DNA of 64,000 nucleotides from assembly GCF_001570545.1 (NCBI RefSeq), contig NZ_BBXD01000008.1, positions 641,610-705,609 of the forward strand. The letters are read 5' to 3'. Under the pieces are notes generated by a model. It worked only from the letters and a program-made list of their open reading frames with translations, was not told the origin of the DNA and ran no database searches. The DNA comes from Herbidospora mongoliensis (GTDB taxonomy: Bacteria; Actinomycetota; Actinomycetes; Streptosporangiales; Streptosporangiaceae). The position numbers and the translations under genes are program-made. Positions 32,598 to 45,739 of the stretch are shown here, in pieces (positions within the stretch are counted from its first letter, which is position 1; every line of letters begins with the position of its first letter).

Positions 32598-33148
32598 TGG
32601 GCCTTGAAGAGAAACTGCCCAGCGGCTTCGCACTGACCACCGTCGAGGCGCTCGCCGGGTGGGCGCGCAAGAACTCGGTGTGGCCGGCCACCTTCGGGCT
32701 GGCCTGCTGCGCGATCGAGCTCATGTCCACCGGTGGCCCCAAGCACGACCTGGCCCGCTTCGGCATGGAGCGCGCGTCCGCGTCGCCCCGCCAGGCCGAC
32801 CTGATGATCGTGGCCGGTCGCCTGTCGCAGAAGATGGCGCCGGTGCTGCGCCAGATCTACGACCAGATGGCCGAGCCCAAGTGGGTCATCTCCATGGGCG
32901 TGTGCGCCTCAAGCGGCGGCATGTTCAACAACTACGCGGTGGTCCAGGGCGTCGACCACGTCGTGCCCGTCGACATCTACCTGCCGGGCTGCCCGCCGCG
33001 GCCCGAGATGCTCATCGACGCGATCGTCAAGCTGCACGACAAGATCCAGAACATGAAGTTCGGCGCCCACCGGGAGAAGCAGGTCGAGGAGCTCGAGCTC
33101 CAGGCGCTGCGCACCCTGCCGCTCATCGATCAGGGAGGGCACAAATGA
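32597..33148 (+). CDS. nuoB: NADH-quinone oxidoreductase subunit B
   Basis: NuoB holds the terminal 4Fe-4S cluster N2 that reduces menaquinone. The 183-residue protein shows the adjacent cysteines in [15 protein letters not shown], the third in [19 protein letters not shown] and the fourth in [14 protein letters not shown], the standard N2 set. The C-terminus ([13 protein letters not shown]) is an actinobacterial extension. Overlaps nuoA by 1 nt and nuoC by 4 nt. Confidence 0.97.
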   Translation: MGLEEKLPSGFALTTVEALAGWARKNSVWPATFGLACCAIELMSTGGPKHDLARFGMERASASPRQADLMIVAGRLSQKMAPVLRQIYDQMAEPKWVISMGVCASSGGMFNNYAVVQGVDHVVPVDIYLPGCPPRPEMLIDAIVKLHDKIQNMKFGAHREKQVEELELQALRTLPLIDQGGHK

Positions 33149-33794
33149 GCGAGAACCTTCCTGAGGTTCCGGAGCAGCCGATCGCTCGTACCGGCATGTT
33201 CGGGACCTCCGGCTCCGGCGACACCTCCGGCTACGGCGGCCTCGTCGTCCGCAGGCCCGTCCCCGTCTCCACCCCGCGCCCCTACGGGAGCTACTTCGAC
33301 GAGATCGTCGACGGCCTCGACCACGAGGGCGTCGAGCGGGTCGTGGTCGACCGGGGCGAACTCACCGTCCACGTCGCGCGCGAGCACCTCCTCGAGGTCA
33401 TGCAGAAGCTGCGCGACGACCCCGCCCTGCGGTTCGAACTGTCCCTGGGCGTCTCGGGGGTGCACTACCCCCACGAGGTCGGGTCGGAGCTGCGCGCGGT
33501 CTACCACCTGTGCTCGATCACCCACAACCGCCGGGTGCGGGTGGAGTGCGCGACGCCCGACGACGACCGCCACGTGCCTTCGACGGTCTCGGTCTACCCG
33601 ACGCACAACTGGCACGAGCGGGAGACGTTCGACTTCTTCGGCATCATCTTCGACGGGCACCCGGGGCTCACCCGGATCGAGATGCCCGACGACTGGGAGG
33701 GCCACCCGCAGCGGAAGGACTACCCGCTGGGCGGCATCCCGGTCGAATACCGCGGCGCCGAGATCCCCGCGCCGGACCAGAGGAGGTCGTACGC

Positions 33795-33798
<4 letters not shown>
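33145..33798 (+). CDS. nuoC: NADH-quinone oxidoreductase subunit C
   Basis: The 217-residue peripheral-arm protein has an N-terminal Ser/Gly-rich extension of ~35 residues, then the NuoC core with [18 protein letters not shown] and the signature [20 protein letters not shown], ending in [21 protein letters not shown]. It is not fused to NuoD, unlike in E. coli. GGGAGGG lies just upstream of the ATG. Its stop overlaps nuoD (ATGA). Confidence 0.95.
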
Positions 33799-35107
<1,309 letters not shown>

Positions 35108-35111
<4 letters not shown>

Positions 35112-35761
35112 CCTACTCCCCAGAGGTCCGCGTGCGTCTGGAGACCGACGCCAAAGAGATCATCGGCAGGTACCCCAAGGCCAGGTCGGCGCTGCTCCCG
35201 CTGCTCCACCTCGTCCAGTCGGAAGACGGCTACGTCTCCGACGACGGCCAGGAGTTCTGCGCCGAGCTGCTGGGCCTGTCCAAGGCCGAGGTCGTGGGCG
35301 TCTCGACGTTCTACACGATGTACAAGCGCAAGCCCGCCGGTGAATACCACGTCGGCGTCTGCATCAACACCCTGTGCGCGGTGATGGGCGGCGACCAGAT
35401 CTGGGAAGAGCTCAGCGAGCACACCGGCATCGGGCACGAAGAGGCGACCTCCGACGGCAAGGTGTCGCTGGAGCGCATCGAGTGCAACGCGGCCTGCGAC
35501 TTCGCGCCGGTGATGATGGTCAACTGGGAGTTCTTCGACAACCAGACGCCCGACTCGGCCAAGCAGCTCGTCGACGACCTGCGGGCCGGCAAGCCCGTCG
35601 TCCCGACGCGCGGCCCCAGCAGGCTCTGCTCCTTCAAGGAGACCTCGCGGGTGCTCTCGGGCCTGCCCGACGAGCTCGCCGGCGAGGGTCCCTCGGCCGT
35701 CGGTCCCTCGCTTGAGGGCCTGCGCGTCGCCAAGGCCAACGGCTGGGAGGCTCCCAAGTGA
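35108..35761 (+). CDS. nuoE: NADH-quinone oxidoreductase subunit E
   Basis: The 217-residue thioredoxin-like 24-kDa subunit carries the 2Fe-2S cluster N1a: cysteines in [14 protein letters not shown] and in [16 protein letters not shown], following the helical part [17 protein letters not shown]. Compared with E. coli it has a C-terminal tail of about 45 residues. Overlaps nuoD and nuoF by 4 nt each. Confidence 0.95.
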
Positions 35762-37044
35762 CCACGCTGACTCCGGTCCTCACCAAGAACTGGGACCTGC
35801 CCAACTCCTTCACCCTGGAGGGCTACGGCGACTACGCCGCCGCCCGCACCGCGCTGGGCATGGACCCCGACGCGATCATCCAGTCGGTCAAGGACTCCGG
35901 CCTGCGCGGCCGCGGCGGCGCGGGCTTCCCCACCGGCATGAAGTGGGGCTTCATCCCGCAGGGTGACGGCAAGCCGCACTACCTCGTCGTCAACGCCGAC
36001 GAGTCGGAGCCGGGCACCTGCAAAGACATCCCGCTGATGATGGCCAACCCGCACTCGCTGATCGAGGGCGTCATCATCACCGCGTTCGCGATCCGGGCCA
36101 ACTACGCCTTCATCTACATCCGGGGCGAGGTCGTCCACGTCATCCGGCGGGTGCAGGCGGCGGTCCGCGAGGCCTACGAGAAGGGCTACATCGGGCGCGG
36201 CATCTTCGGCAGCGGCTACGACCTGGAGATCGTCGTGCACAGCGGCGCCGGGGCGTACATCTGCGGTGAGGAGACGGCGCTGCTCGACTCGCTCGAGGGC
36301 TTCCGGGGCCAGCCCCGGCTCAAGCCCCCGTTCCCGGCCGTCGCGGGCCTCTACGCCGCGCCGACGGTCGTGAACAACGTCGAGTCGATCGCCTCGGTCC
36401 CCTCGATCGTGGCCAACGGCGCCGACTGGTTCGCCGGCATGGGCACCGAGAAGTCCAAGGGCTTCGGCATCTTCTCGCTCAGCGGCCACGTGACCAGGCC
36501 CGGCCAATACGAGGCCCCGCTCGGCATCACGCTGCGGGAGCTCCTCGACATGGCGGGCGGCATCCGCGAGGGCCACCGGCTGAAGTTCTGGACGCCGGGC
36601 GGCTCCTCGACGCCGATCTTCACCGACGAGCACCTCGACGTGCCGCTCGACTTCGAGTCGGTCGGCGCCAAGGGCTCCATGCTCGGCACCCGCGCCCTGC
36701 AGATCTTCGACGAGACCACCTGCGTGGTCCGCTCGGTGCTGCGCTGGACCGAGTTCTACGCCCACGAGTCGTGCGGCAAGTGCACCCCCTGTCGTGAGGG
36801 CACCTTCTGGCTCAAGCAGGTGCTCAAGCGGCTGGAGAAGGGTCAGGGCTCGGAAGACGACCTGACCACGATCACCGACATCGCGGACAACATCCTGGGC
36901 CGGTCGTTCTGCGCCCTGGGCGACGGCGCGACCAGCCCGATCTACTCCTCGGTGCAGCACTTCCGCGACGAATACCTCAAGCACTTCGAGATCGGCGGCT
37001 GCCCGTTCGATCCCGCACTCGCCACTGTGTGGGGGACCAAGTGA
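35758..37044 (+). CDS. nuoF: NADH-quinone oxidoreductase subunit F (NADH/FMN-binding)
   Basis: NuoF binds NADH and FMN and accepts the hydride. The 428-residue protein has the NADH site [18 protein letters not shown], the FMN region [18 protein letters not shown] and [19 protein letters not shown], and the 4Fe-4S (N3) motif [15 protein letters not shown], with the fourth Cys in [11 protein letters not shown]. The GTG start overlaps nuoE; its stop overlaps the nuoG GTG. Confidence 0.97.
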   Translation: MTTLTPVLTKNWDLPNSFTLEGYGDYAAARTALGMDPDAIIQSVKDSGLRGRGGAGFPTGMKWGFIPQGDGKPHYLVVNADESEPGTCKDIPLMMANPHSLIEGVIITAFAIRANYAFIYIRGEVVHVIRRVQAAVREAYEKGYIGRGIFGSGYDLEIVVHSGAGAYICGEETALLDSLEGFRGQPRLKPPFPAVAGLYAAPTVVNNVESIASVPSIVANGADWFAGMGTEKSKGFGIFSLSGHVTRPGQYEAPLGITLRELLDMAGGIREGHRLKFWTPGGSSTPIFTDEHLDVPLDFESVGAKGSMLGTRALQIFDETTCVVRSVLRWTEFYAHESCGKCTPCREGTFWLKQVLKRLEKGQGSEDDLTTITDIADNILGRSFCALGDGATSPIYSSVQHFRDEYLKHFEIGGCPFDPALATVWGTK

Positions 37045-39428
37045 CCATCCAAGCTACTGAGCCCCAGGAGCGGGCGGTCGTCGACATGGTCACTCTGACC
37101 ATCGACGGCTTCCAGATCAGCGTGCCGAAGGGCACCATGATCATCCGGGCGGCCGAGCTGCTGGGGATCCAGATCCCCCGCTTCTGCGACCACCCGCTGC
37201 TCGACCCGGCGGCCAACTGCCGCCAGTGTCTCGTCGACATCCCCGACGCGGGCAACGGCCGGGGCTTCCCCAAGCCGCAGCCCTCCTGCGCGATCGAGGT
37301 CGCGCCGGGCATGGTCGTGCAGAGCCAGCTCACCTCGCCGGTCGCCGAGAAGGCGCAGCGCGGTGTGATGGAGATGCTGCTGCTCAACCACCCGCTCGAC
37401 TGCCCGGTCTGCGACAAGGGCGGCGAGTGCCCCCTGCAGAACCAGGCGATGTCCAACGGGCAGGGCGAGTCGCGGTTCCAGGAGACCAAGCGCACCTTCG
37501 AGAAGCCGATCGCGCTGTCGACCGAGGTGCTGCTCGACCGCGAGCGGTGCGTGCAGTGCGCGCGCTGCCTGCGCTTCTCCGACCAGATCGCGGGCGACCC
37601 GTTCATCGAGTTCTTCGAGCGCGGGGCCAAGGAGCAGGTGGGCGTCGCCGACGGCGAGCCGTTCCAGTCCTACTTCTCCGGCAACACCATCCAGATCTGC
37701 CCGGTGGGCGCGCTGACCGGCTCGGCCTACCGGTTCCAGTCCCGCCCGTTCGACCTGGTCTCCCAGGGGAGCGCGTGCGAGCACTGCGCCTCCGGCTGCT
37801 CCCTGCGCACCGACCACCGGCGCGGCAAGGTCACCCGCCGCCTCGCCGGGGACGACCCGCAGGTCAACGAGGAGTGGAACTGCGACAAGGGCCGGTGGGC
37901 GTTCTCCTACGCCACCCAGCCCGACCGCCTGCGCACCCCGCTGGTCCGTAACGAAGAAGGCGTGCTGGTGCCGGCCTCCTGGCCGGAGGCCTTCGCCGCC
38001 GTCGCCGCCGGGCTGTCCGGCCGTCGCGCCGGTGTCCTGGTCGGCGGCCGTCTGACGGTCGAAGACGCCTACGCGTACAGCAAGTTCGCGCGGGTCGCCC
38101 TCGGCACCAACGACATCGACATGCGAGCCCGGCCCCACTCCGCCGAGGAGGCCCAGTTCCTGGCCCACTCGGTGGCCGGCAAGGGCATCGAGATCTCCTA
38201 CACCGACCTCGAGAACGCGCCCGCCGTGCTGCTGGCCGGGTTCGAGCCCGAGGAGGAGTCGCCCATCATCTTCCTGCGGCTGCGCAAGGCGGCCCAGAAG
38301 AAGGGGCTCACGGTCTACGCGCTGGCACCGTTCGCCACGCCGGGCCTGGCCAAGATGGGCGGCACGCTGATCCGCACCGTCCCCGGCGGCGAGGCCGAGG
38401 CGATCGGCGAGCTGATCACCGACGGCGTCAAGCTCCCGGCGGGCACGATCATCCTCGCGGGTGAGCGGCTGGCCTCGTCCAAGGGCGCGCTTTCCGCGCT
38501 GGTCCGGCTGTCCGGTTCGACCGGCGCCCGGCTGGCCTGGGTGCCGCGCCGGGCCGGTGAGCGCGGCGCCATCGAGGCGGGCGCGCTGCCCAACCTGCTG
38601 CCGATCGGCCGTCCGGTCGACGACGAGGCCGCCCGCGCCGAAGTGGCCCGGCTCTGGAACGTCGCCTCGCTGCCCGGCCAGATCGGCCGCGACACGAGCG
38701 AGATCCTCCGGGCCGCTCTCGACGAGCGGATCGACGCGCTGGTCGTCTCGGGCGTCGACCCCTACGACCTGCCCGATCCCGAGCTCGCCCTGCGGGCCCT
38801 GGAGAACACGCCGTTCATCGTCAGCCTGGAGATCCGGGCCAGCGCCGTCACCGACCGCGCCGACGTGGTGCTGCCGGTCGCGGCGGTCGCCGAGAAGGCC
38901 GGCACGTTCGTCGACTGGGAGGGCCGTGGCCGATCCTTCGAGGCGGCCGTCCCGCAGCCGGGCCTGATGAGCGACCTGCGCGCGGTCACCGCGATCGCCG
39001 ACGCGATGGACGTCCACCTGGGCCTGCCCGACCTCGCCGCGGTCCGCCGCGAGCTGGGCGCGCTGGGCACCTACAAGGGCACCCGCCCGGCCGCGCCGAG
39101 CGTGACCGGTGGCATCGCCGCCGCGACCGACGCGGGTCAGGCCGTCCTGGCGAGCTGGCACCTGCTGCTCGACGACGGGAAGCTGCAGGACGGCGAGCCC
39201 TTCCTCGCGGGCACCGCCCGCGACGCGGTCGCGCTGCTGTCCCCGGCCACCGCCGCCGAGATCGGCGCGGTCGACAAGGTCACCGTCAACGGCGTCACCC
39301 TGCCGCTGCGGATCGCCGACCTGCCCGACCGGGTCGTCTGGGTGCCGGCCAACTCCGGCGGTGTCTCGGTCACCCGCGACCTGCGGGCCGAGGCGGGCGA
39401 CGTCGTCACGATCGGAAGTGCCTCATGA
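37041..39428 (+). CDS. nuoG: NADH-quinone oxidoreductase subunit G
   Basis: The 795-residue 75-kDa subunit wires electrons through the peripheral arm. Visible: the N-terminal ferredoxin-like cluster ([20 protein letters not shown]), the His/Cys-liganded cluster region ([19 protein letters not shown]), 4Fe-4S ligands [11 protein letters not shown] with QICPVGALT, then the molybdopterin-type fold with an extra [17 protein letters not shown], possibly the N7 site. The C-terminal half follows a formate-dehydrogenase-like pattern. GTG 37041 overlaps the nuoF stop; GTG 37029 is in frame but less likely. Confidence 0.95.
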   Translation: MTIQATEPQERAVVDMVTLTIDGFQISVPKGTMIIRAAELLGIQIPRFCDHPLLDPAANCRQCLVDIPDAGNGRGFPKPQPSCAIEVAPGMVVQSQLTSPVAEKAQRGVMEMLLLNHPLDCPVCDKGGECPLQNQAMSNGQGESRFQETKRTFEKPIALSTEVLLDRERCVQCARCLRFSDQIAGDPFIEFFERGAKEQVGVADGEPFQSYFSGNTIQICPVGALTGSAYRFQSRPFDLVSQGSACEHCASGCSLRTDHRRGKVTRRLAGDDPQVNEEWNCDKGRWAFSYATQPDRLRTPLVRNEEGVLVPASWPEAFAAVAAGLSGRRAGVLVGGRLTVEDAYAYSKFARVALGTNDIDMRARPHSAEEAQFLAHSVAGKGIEISYTDLENAPAVLLAGFEPEEESPIIFLRLRKAAQKKGLTVYALAPFATPGLAKMGGTLIRTVPGGEAEAIGELITDGVKLPAGTIILAGERLASSKGALSALVRLSGSTGARLAWVPRRAGERGAIEAGALPNLLPIGRPVDDEAARAEVARLWNVASLPGQIGRDTSEILRAALDERIDALVVSGVDPYDLPDPELALRALENTPFIVSLEIRASAVTDRADVVLPVAAVAEKAGTFVDWEGRGRSFEAAVPQPGLMSDLRAVTAIADAMDVHLGLPDLAAVRRELGALGTYKGTRPAAPSVTGGIAAATDAGQAVLASWHLLLDDGKLQDGEPFLAGTARDAVALLSPATAAEIGAVDKVTVNGVTLPLRIADLPDRVVWVPANSGGVSVTRDLRAEAGDVVTIGSAS

Positions 39429-40768
39429 GCCTCTTGGCGAGCCCGACGAGCCCCGGCCCGTCGTTTCCGGAAGACTTCGGCCACGATCCGCTGTGGATCA
39501 CCATCATCAAGGCCGTCTTCCTCTTCGTCTTCCTGATGGTGGGCGTGCTCTACGGCGTGTGGACCGAGCGCAAGCTCATCTCGCGCATGCAGCACCGCTA
39601 CGGACCCAACCGGGCCGGCAAGTTCGGTCTGCTGCAGACCGTCGCCGACGGCCTGAAGATGGGGCTCAAGGAAGACCTGATGCCCCGCAAGGTCGACAAG
39701 GTCATCTTCTTCCTGGCGCCGGTGATCATCGCGGTGCCGGCGTTCCTGGCCTGGACGGTCATCCCGTTCGGCCCGGTGGTCTCGATGTTCGGGGTCAAGA
39801 CCCCGCTCCAGCTCACCGACCTGCCGGTGGCGGTGCTGCTGATCCTGGCGATGTCCTCGATCGGCGTCTACGGCATCGTGCTCGCGGGCTGGTCGTCCAA
39901 GTCGCCCTACGCGATCCTCGGCGGTCTGCGCTCCTCGGCCCAGGTGGTCTCCTACGAGATCGCGATGGGCCTGTCGTTCGTGGCGGTCTTCCTGTACGCC
40001 GGGACGCTCTCCACCTCCGAGATCGTCGCCAAGCAGGCCGACGGCGGCACCTTCACGCTGGGCGGGATCGACATCCCGCTGCCGAGCTGGTACGCCGTCC
40101 TGCTGATCCCGTCGTTCCTGATCTACGTCCTGACGATGTTCGGCGAGACCAACCGCGTCCCCTTCGACCTCCCCGAGGGCGAAGGCGAACTGGTGGCCGG
40201 CTACCACACCGAATACAGCTCCTCGCTGAAGTTCGCGATGTTCCAGCTCGCCGAGTACGTGAACGTGTTCACCGTCTCCGGCGTGGCGATCACCCTGTTC
40301 CTCGGCGGCTGGCGGGCTCCCTGGCCCATCTCGCTGTGGGACGGCGCGAACGTCGGCTGGCTGCCGATGCTCTGGTTCTTCGGCAAGCTCGTGCTGCTGT
40401 TCTGCGTCTTCGTCTGGGTCCGTGCCTCGCTGCCACGAGTCCGGTACGACCAGCTCATGGCCTTCGGCTGGAAGGTCCTCATCCCGCTGAACCTCGCGTG
40501 GATCCTCCTGGTCGCCACCTTCCGCGCGCTGCGCGTCGACAACAGCCCCGCGGTCATCGCCCTGATGGCGATCGTGGTCATCGGCGCACTCGCGGTCTTC
40601 TTCCGCTTCGACACCGTGCAGCAGCGCCGCCGCGAGGCACACGCCGCGCAGGTCGAAGAGGAGTACGAGCAGCTCCGTGAGGAGCCCACCGCCGGTGGAT
40701 TCCCGGTCCCGCCGCTGGACCTGCCGCACTACCACGGGGCGAATCGCAAGGAGGTCCCCAGTGCCTAG
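39425..40768 (+). CDS. nuoH: NADH-quinone oxidoreductase subunit H
   Basis: The 447-residue membrane subunit connects the arms and lines the quinone cavity. It has eight or so helices and the signatures [32 protein letters not shown] and [21 protein letters not shown] cytosolic C-terminal tail of about 60 residues ([16 protein letters not shown]) is typical of actinobacteria. Overlaps nuoG (ATGA) and slightly overlaps nuoI (8 nt). Confidence 0.96.
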   Translation: MSLLASPTSPGPSFPEDFGHDPLWITIIKAVFLFVFLMVGVLYGVWTERKLISRMQHRYGPNRAGKFGLLQTVADGLKMGLKEDLMPRKVDKVIFFLAPVIIAVPAFLAWTVIPFGPVVSMFGVKTPLQLTDLPVAVLLILAMSSIGVYGIVLAGWSSKSPYAILGGLRSSAQVVSYEIAMGLSFVAVFLYAGTLSTSEIVAKQADGGTFTLGGIDIPLPSWYAVLLIPSFLIYVLTMFGETNRVPFDLPEGEGELVAGYHTEYSSSLKFAMFQLAEYVNVFTVSGVAITLFLGGWRAPWPISLWDGANVGWLPMLWFFGKLVLLFCVFVWVRASLPRVRYDQLMAFGWKVLIPLNLAWILLVATFRALRVDNSPAVIALMAIVVIGALAVFFRFDTVQQRRREAHAAQVEEEYEQLREEPTAGGFPVPPLDLPHYHGANRKEVPSA

Positions 40769-41276
40769 TTTTGACTGGCTGAACCCCGTCAAGGGGTTCG
40801 GCGTCACCTTCCACCACATGTTCAAGAAGCCGGTCACGGTGAACTACCCGGAGGAGAAGCGGCCCACCGCGCCGCGTTTCCACGGGCGGCACCAGCTCAA
40901 CCGGTGGCCCGACGGCCTGGAGAAGTGCGTCGGCTGCGAACTGTGCGCCTGGGCGTGTCCCGCCGACGCGATCTTCGTGGAGGGCGCGGACAACACCGAC
41001 GAGGAGCGTTTCTCCCCGGGAGAGCGCTACGGCCGGACCTACCAGATCAACTACGCGCGCTGCATCCTGTGCGGGTTGTGCATCGAGGCGTGCCCCACGC
41101 GGGCACTCACGATGACCAACGAGTACGAACTGGCCGACTCCAGCCGCGAGGCGCTCATCTACACCAAGGAGATGCTGCTCGCCCCGCTGCTGGCGGGCAT
41201 GGAGCAGCCGCCCCACCCGATGCGCCTCGGGGAGACCGAAGAGGACTACTACCGACTGGGACGCGACAATGGGTGA
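40761..41276 (+). CDS. nuoI: NADH-quinone oxidoreductase subunit I
   Basis: The 171-residue protein has two ferredoxin-type 4Fe-4S motifs, [12 protein letters not shown] and [12 protein letters not shown] (clusters N6a/N6b), in the standard NuoI order between NuoG and NuoB. AAGGAGG precedes the GTG start at 5-6 nt, one of the strongest ribosome sites of the operon. Overlaps nuoJ by 8 nt. Confidence 0.96.
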   Translation: MPSFDWLNPVKGFGVTFHHMFKKPVTVNYPEEKRPTAPRFHGRHQLNRWPDGLEKCVGCELCAWACPADAIFVEGADNTDEERFSPGERYGRTYQINYARCILCGLCIEACPTRALTMTNEYELADSSREALIYTKEMLLAPLLAGMEQPPHPMRLGETEEDYYRLGRDNG

Positions 41277-42021
41277 GACCATCACGTTCTGGGTGCTCGC
41301 CGTCGTCTCGGTCAGCGCGGCACTCGGGCTCGTCTTCAGCCGCAGAGCGGTCTACTGCGCCCTGATGCTGGGCGTGGTCATGCTCTCGCTGGCGGTTCTC
41401 TACGCCGTCCAGGACGCGCCGTTCCTCGCCGCCGTGCAGATCATCGTCTACACCGGCGCCGTGATGATGCTGTTCCTGTTCGTGCTCATGCTGGTCGGCG
41501 TCGACTCGTCCGACTCGCTCGTCGAGACGATCAGGGGCCAGCGCTTCTGGGCGGTCGTCGCCGGGTTCGGCTTCGCCGCCCTGCTGGCGCTGGGCATCGG
41601 CAACGTGGCGTTCGCCCCGCCGACCGGCCTCGCCGCGGTGACCGCGGCGGGCAACGTGCCGTCGCTGGCCGAGCTGATCTTCACGCGCTACGTGTTCGCC
41701 TTCGAGGTCACCTCGGCGCTGCTGATCACCGCCGCGCTGGGCGCGATGGTGCTGGCGCACCGCGAGCGCATGGAGCAGCGCGCCACCCAGCGCGAACTGT
41801 CCCGCGAACGCTTCGTCAAGTTCGGCGAGGAGGGTCTCGACCCCTCGCCGCTGCCCGGCCCCGGCACCTACGCTCGCGCCAACGCGATCGACATGCCCGC
41901 GCTGCTGCCCGACGGCACGATCTCCAAGCTGTCGGTCAACCGCTACATCGCCAGGTACGAGGCCGAAGAGGGCACCATCGACCCGAAGGTGGCCGAGATC
42001 CTGGAAGGTGACGGCAAGTGA
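41269..42021 (+). CDS. nuoJ: NADH-quinone oxidoreductase subunit J
   Basis: The 250-residue membrane subunit has five helices, with the signature [20 protein letters not shown] carrying the pi-bulge region of helix 3. It is longer than E. coli NuoJ (about 184) because of a hydrophilic C-terminal tail ([20 protein letters not shown] and following), common in actinobacteria. Overlaps nuoI and nuoK. Confidence 0.95.
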   Translation: MGETITFWVLAVVSVSAALGLVFSRRAVYCALMLGVVMLSLAVLYAVQDAPFLAAVQIIVYTGAVMMLFLFVLMLVGVDSSDSLVETIRGQRFWAVVAGFGFAALLALGIGNVAFAPPTGLAAVTAAGNVPSLAELIFTRYVFAFEVTSALLITAALGAMVLAHRERMEQRATQRELSRERFVKFGEEGLDPSPLPGPGTYARANAIDMPALLPDGTISKLSVNRYIARYEAEEGTIDPKVAEILEGDGK

Positions 42022-42314
42022 CCACCCACTACCTCGTGCTCAGCACGCTGCTGTTCGCGATCGGCGGGATCGGCGTACTCGTCCGGCGCAACGCGATCGT
42101 CGTGTTCATGTGTGTCGAGCTCATGCTCAACGCGTGCAACCTGGCGTTCGTCACCTTCGCCCGCCAGCACGGCAACATCGACGGTCAGGTCATCGCCTTC
42201 TTCGTGATGATCGTGGCCGCCGCCGAGGTCGTCATCGGCCTGGCCATCATCGTGACGATCTTCCGAACCCGCAGGTCCGCGTCCGTCGACGACGCCAGCC
42301 TGCTGAAGTACTAA
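42018..42314 (+). CDS. nuoK: NADH-quinone oxidoreductase subunit K
   Basis: The 98-residue subunit has three helices, MrpC-like, with the conserved membrane glutamate in [18 protein letters not shown] and a second in [18 protein letters not shown]; both take part in proton transfer. The GTG start overlaps the nuoJ stop. Confidence 0.96.
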   Translation: MTTHYLVLSTLLFAIGGIGVLVRRNAIVVFMCVELMLNACNLAFVTFARQHGNIDGQVIAFFVMIVAAAEVVIGLAIIVTIFRTRRSASVDDASLLKY

Positions 42315-42323
42315 GAGGTGGCC

Positions 42324-44228
42324 GTGGAACCCGTAGAGATTCTCTCGCACACCGGGGGCGGTGTGATCTCAGTCGCCTGGCTGATGATCGCCCTTCCGCT
42401 CATCGGTGCCGCGATTCTCCTTATCGGTGGCCGCGCCACGAACAAGTGGGGCCACTTTCTCGCCGTGCTCATGTCGGTCGCCGCCTTCGTGGTGGCGGCC
42501 CTGGCGTTCTTCCAGCTGATCGGGCTCGACCCCGCGCAGCGCCGCCAGTCGGTGCACCTCTGGGACTTCATCCCGGGCGTCGCGGACATCGGGCTGCTGA
42601 TCGACCCGCTGTCGATCGCCTTCTGCCTGCTGATCACCTTCGTCGGCTCGCTGATCCACATCTACTCCATCGGCTACATGTCGCACGACCCGGACAGGCG
42701 GCGCTTCTTCGCCTACCTGAACCTGTTCGTCGCGGCGATGCTCCTGCTGGTGCTGGCCGACAACTACGTCGCCCTGTTCATCGGCTGGGAGGGTGTGGGC
42801 CTCGCGTCCTACCTGCTGATCGGCTTCTGGCAGTACAAGCCGTCGGCGGCGGTGGCCGCGAAGAAGGCGTTCGTGGTCAACCGGGTCGGTGACTTCGGCC
42901 TGCTGGTCGCGATGTTCATCATCTTCGCCCAGTTCGGCAGCCTGCAGTTCGCCGAGGTCTTCCCGGCCGCCGGCGAGGCCTCGCAGGGCGTGTCGACGGC
43001 GATCGGCCTGCTGCTCCTGCTCGGCGCCTGCGGCAAGTCGGCGCAGCTCCCGCTGCAGTCGTGGTTGCTCGACGCGATGGAGGGCCCGACCCCGGTCTCG
43101 GCCCTCATCCACGCCGCGACGATGGTCACCGCAGGTGTCTACCTGGTGGTCCGCTCCGGCTCGGCCTTCTTCCCCGAGGGCAGCACGGCCGGTCTGGTCG
43201 TGACGATCGTCGGTGTGGCCACGCTCCTCGCCGGTGCGATCATCGGTACCGCCAAGGACGACATCAAGAAGGGCCTGGCCGGCTCGACGATGTCGCAGAT
43301 CGGCTACATGATGCTCGCCGCGGGCATCGGCCCGGCGGGTTACGCCTTCGCGATCGCCCACCTGATCTCGCACGGCTTCTTCAAGGCCGACCTGTTCCTC
43401 GGCGCCGGCTCGGTCATGCACGCCATGAACGACGAGGTCGACATGCGGCGGTACGGCGGCCTGCGCAAGGTGCTGCCGATCACGTTCGTCACCTTCTTCA
43501 TCGGCTACCTGGCGATCATCGGCTTCCCGCTGCTGTCCGGTTACTTCACCAAGGACGGCATCATCGAGTCGGTCATGCACCACAACGCGATCCTCGGCTG
43601 GCTCGCGGTGGTGGGCGCCGGCATCACCGGCTTCTACATGACCCGCATGGTGGTGATGACCTTCTTCGGCCCGAAGCGCTGGGACGAGAAGGCCCACCCG
43701 CACGAGTCGCCGGCCGTGATGACCTGGCCGCTGATCATCCTGTCGGTCTTCTCGATCGGCCTGGGCGCCTACCTGATCCTCAGCAACCGCCTGATGGTCT
43801 TCCTCGCGCCGGCCGTCGGCCGGCCCGAGGAACTGCCGCACTTCGCGCCGTTCGCCGTGACCGGCCTGGCCACGCTCGCCCTGGTGGCCGTCGGCGCCGG
43901 GCTCGCGATCGTCAAGTACGGCCGCGCCGAGGTGCCCGTCGTGCAGCCGCGCGGCTCGTTCCTCACCGTCTTCGCCCGTCGTGACCTCTACGGCGACGCC
44001 CTGAACGAGGCGCTGTTCATGCGCCCCGGCCAGTGGCTGACCCGCTTCGCGGTCTTCTTCGACAACCGGGGCATCGACGGCGTGGTCAACGGTCTGGCCG
44101 CCGGTGTCGGCGGATCCTCCGGCAGGTTGCGGAAGATCCAGACCGGTTACGTCCGGTCGTACGCCCTGTCGATATTCGTCGGTGCCGCCGTACTGGCCGG
44201 TGCCTGGTTCGTGGTTGGGACCCTGTGA
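42324..44228 (+). CDS. nuoL: NADH-quinone oxidoreductase subunit L (antiporter-like)
   Basis: The 634-residue distal pumping subunit has the antiporter motifs [37 protein letters not shown] with [21 protein letters not shown], and the conserved lysine helix near [19 protein letters not shown], plus a long C-terminal lateral helix. GTG 42324 has AAGAGG at 5 nt; GTG 42318 is in frame but sits inside the ribosome site. Stop overlaps nuoM by 1 nt (TGATG). Confidence 0.96.
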   Translation: MEPVEILSHTGGGVISVAWLMIALPLIGAAILLIGGRATNKWGHFLAVLMSVAAFVVAALAFFQLIGLDPAQRRQSVHLWDFIPGVADIGLLIDPLSIAFCLLITFVGSLIHIYSIGYMSHDPDRRRFFAYLNLFVAAMLLLVLADNYVALFIGWEGVGLASYLLIGFWQYKPSAAVAAKKAFVVNRVGDFGLLVAMFIIFAQFGSLQFAEVFPAAGEASQGVSTAIGLLLLLGACGKSAQLPLQSWLLDAMEGPTPVSALIHAATMVTAGVYLVVRSGSAFFPEGSTAGLVVTIVGVATLLAGAIIGTAKDDIKKGLAGSTMSQIGYMMLAAGIGPAGYAFAIAHLISHGFFKADLFLGAGSVMHAMNDEVDMRRYGGLRKVLPITFVTFFIGYLAIIGFPLLSGYFTKDGIIESVMHHNAILGWLAVVGAGITGFYMTRMVVMTFFGPKRWDEKAHPHESPAVMTWPLIILSVFSIGLGAYLILSNRLMVFLAPAVGRPEELPHFAPFAVTGLATLALVAVGAGLAIVKYGRAEVPVVQPRGSFLTVFARRDLYGDALNEALFMRPGQWLTRFAVFFDNRGIDGVVNGLAAGVGGSSGRLRKIQTGYVRSYALSIFVGAAVLAGAWFVVGTL

Positions 44229-45739
44229 TGCTCGAGCTTCCCTGGCTGTCCTTCCTGATCGGCCTGTCCGTCGTCGGCGCGATCGTCGTGGCGTTCCTCA
44301 AGAACGACAAGGTCGCCAAGCAGACCACGCTCGGCGTGTCGCTGCTGATCCTGGTGCTGACGGTCGTCATGGCGGTGCAGTTCAGCCCGAACGGCGACCG
44401 CTTCCAGTTCGCCGAGACCTACGACTGGATCCCCTCCTTCGGGGTCCACTACGCGGTCGCGGTCGACGGCATCGCGCTGGTGCTGATCCTGCTGTCGGCC
44501 ATCCTGGTGCCGATCGTCGTGCTGGCCTCCTGGCACGACGCCGAGCAGGGCAAGCGCTCGGTCCGGACCTACTTCGCGTTGCTGCTGGTCCTCGAGGCGA
44601 TGATGATCGGCGTCTTCGCGGCGACCGACGTCTTCCTGTTCTACGTGTTCTTCGAGGCCATGCTGATCCCGATGTACTTCATGATCGGGTCGTACGGCGG
44701 CGCGCAGCGGTCCTACGCGGCGGTCAAGTTCCTGCTCTACTCGCTGTTCGGCGGCCTGCTGATGCTGGTGGCCGTGATCGCGCTCTACAACGTGGCCGAC
44801 AAGAACAGCTTCCTGTTCCCCGACCTCATCGGCGCGGTCACCGACCCGACGACGCAGAAGTGGCTCTTCCTGGGCTTCTTCATCGCGTTCGCGATCAAGG
44901 CCCCGCTCTGGCCGGTGCACACCTGGCTGCCCGACGCCGCCGCGCAGGCCCCGGCCGGCGCCGCGGTCCTGCTGGTGGGTGTGCTCGACAAGGTCGGCAC
45001 CTACGGCATGCTGCGGTTCTGCCTGGAGCTGTTCCCCGACGCGGCCAAGTGGGCGACCCCGGTCGTCATCGCGCTGTCGGTGATCGGCATCGTCTACGGC
45101 GCGATCGTGGCGATCGGGCAGACCGACATCAAGCGGCTGGTGGCGTACACCTCGATCTCGCACTTCGGGTTCATCACGATGGGCGTGTTCGCGATGACCA
45201 CCACGGCGACCTCGGGCGCGACGCTCTACATGGTCAACCACGGGTTCTCGACCGGCGTGCTGTTCCTGGTCGCGGGCTTCCTGATCTACCGTCGCGGCTC
45301 GCAGTTCATCGCCGACTACGGAGGCGTGCAGAAGGTCGCCCCGCTGCTGGCGGGCGCGTTCCTGATCGCGGGTCTGTCGGGTCTGTCGCTGCCCGGTCTG
45401 AGCACGTTCGTCAGCGAGTTCATGGTGCTCCTGGGCACCTACCAGCGCTACGCCGTGCCGGCCATCATCGGCACGACCGGCGTCATCCTCGCCGCCATCT
45501 ACATCCTGTGGATGTACCAGCGCACCATGAACGGCCCCACCGCCGAGTCGGTCGCCGAGATGAAGGACCTCAACGGTCGCGAACGCTGGGTCGTCGCGCC
45601 GCTGATCGCCCTGATCGTGGTCTTGGGCTTCTTCCCCAAGCCGCTTCTCGACGTGATCAACCCGGCCGTCAAGGAGTCGCTCGTCAACGTGAAGGTCACC
45701 GACCCGGCTCCGGTCGTCGCTGTTAAGGAGGGCCAGTGA
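44228..45739 (+). CDS. nuoM: NADH-quinone oxidoreductase subunit M (antiporter-like)
   Basis: The 503-residue pumping subunit contains FYVFFEAMLIPMYFMIGSYG (conserved Glu), FAIKAPLWPVHTWLPDAAAQ (conserved Lys) and the broken helix region AIGQTDIKRLVAYTSISHFG, with KEGQ at the C-terminus. Length and order are normal. Overlaps nuoL by 1 nt and nuoN by 4 nt. Confidence 0.96.
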   Translation: MLELPWLSFLIGLSVVGAIVVAFLKNDKVAKQTTLGVSLLILVLTVVMAVQFSPNGDRFQFAETYDWIPSFGVHYAVAVDGIALVLILLSAILVPIVVLASWHDAEQGKRSVRTYFALLLVLEAMMIGVFAATDVFLFYVFFEAMLIPMYFMIGSYGGAQRSYAAVKFLLYSLFGGLLMLVAVIALYNVADKNSFLFPDLIGAVTDPTTQKWLFLGFFIAFAIKAPLWPVHTWLPDAAAQAPAGAAVLLVGVLDKVGTYGMLRFCLELFPDAAKWATPVVIALSVIGIVYGAIVAIGQTDIKRLVAYTSISHFGFITMGVFAMTTTATSGATLYMVNHGFSTGVLFLVAGFLIYRRGSQFIADYGGVQKVAPLLAGAFLIAGLSGLSLPGLSTFVSEFMVLLGTYQRYAVPAIIGTTGVILAAIYILWMYQRTMNGPTAESVAEMKDLNGRERWVVAPLIALIVVLGFFPKPLLDVINPAVKESLVNVKVTDPAPVVAVKEGQ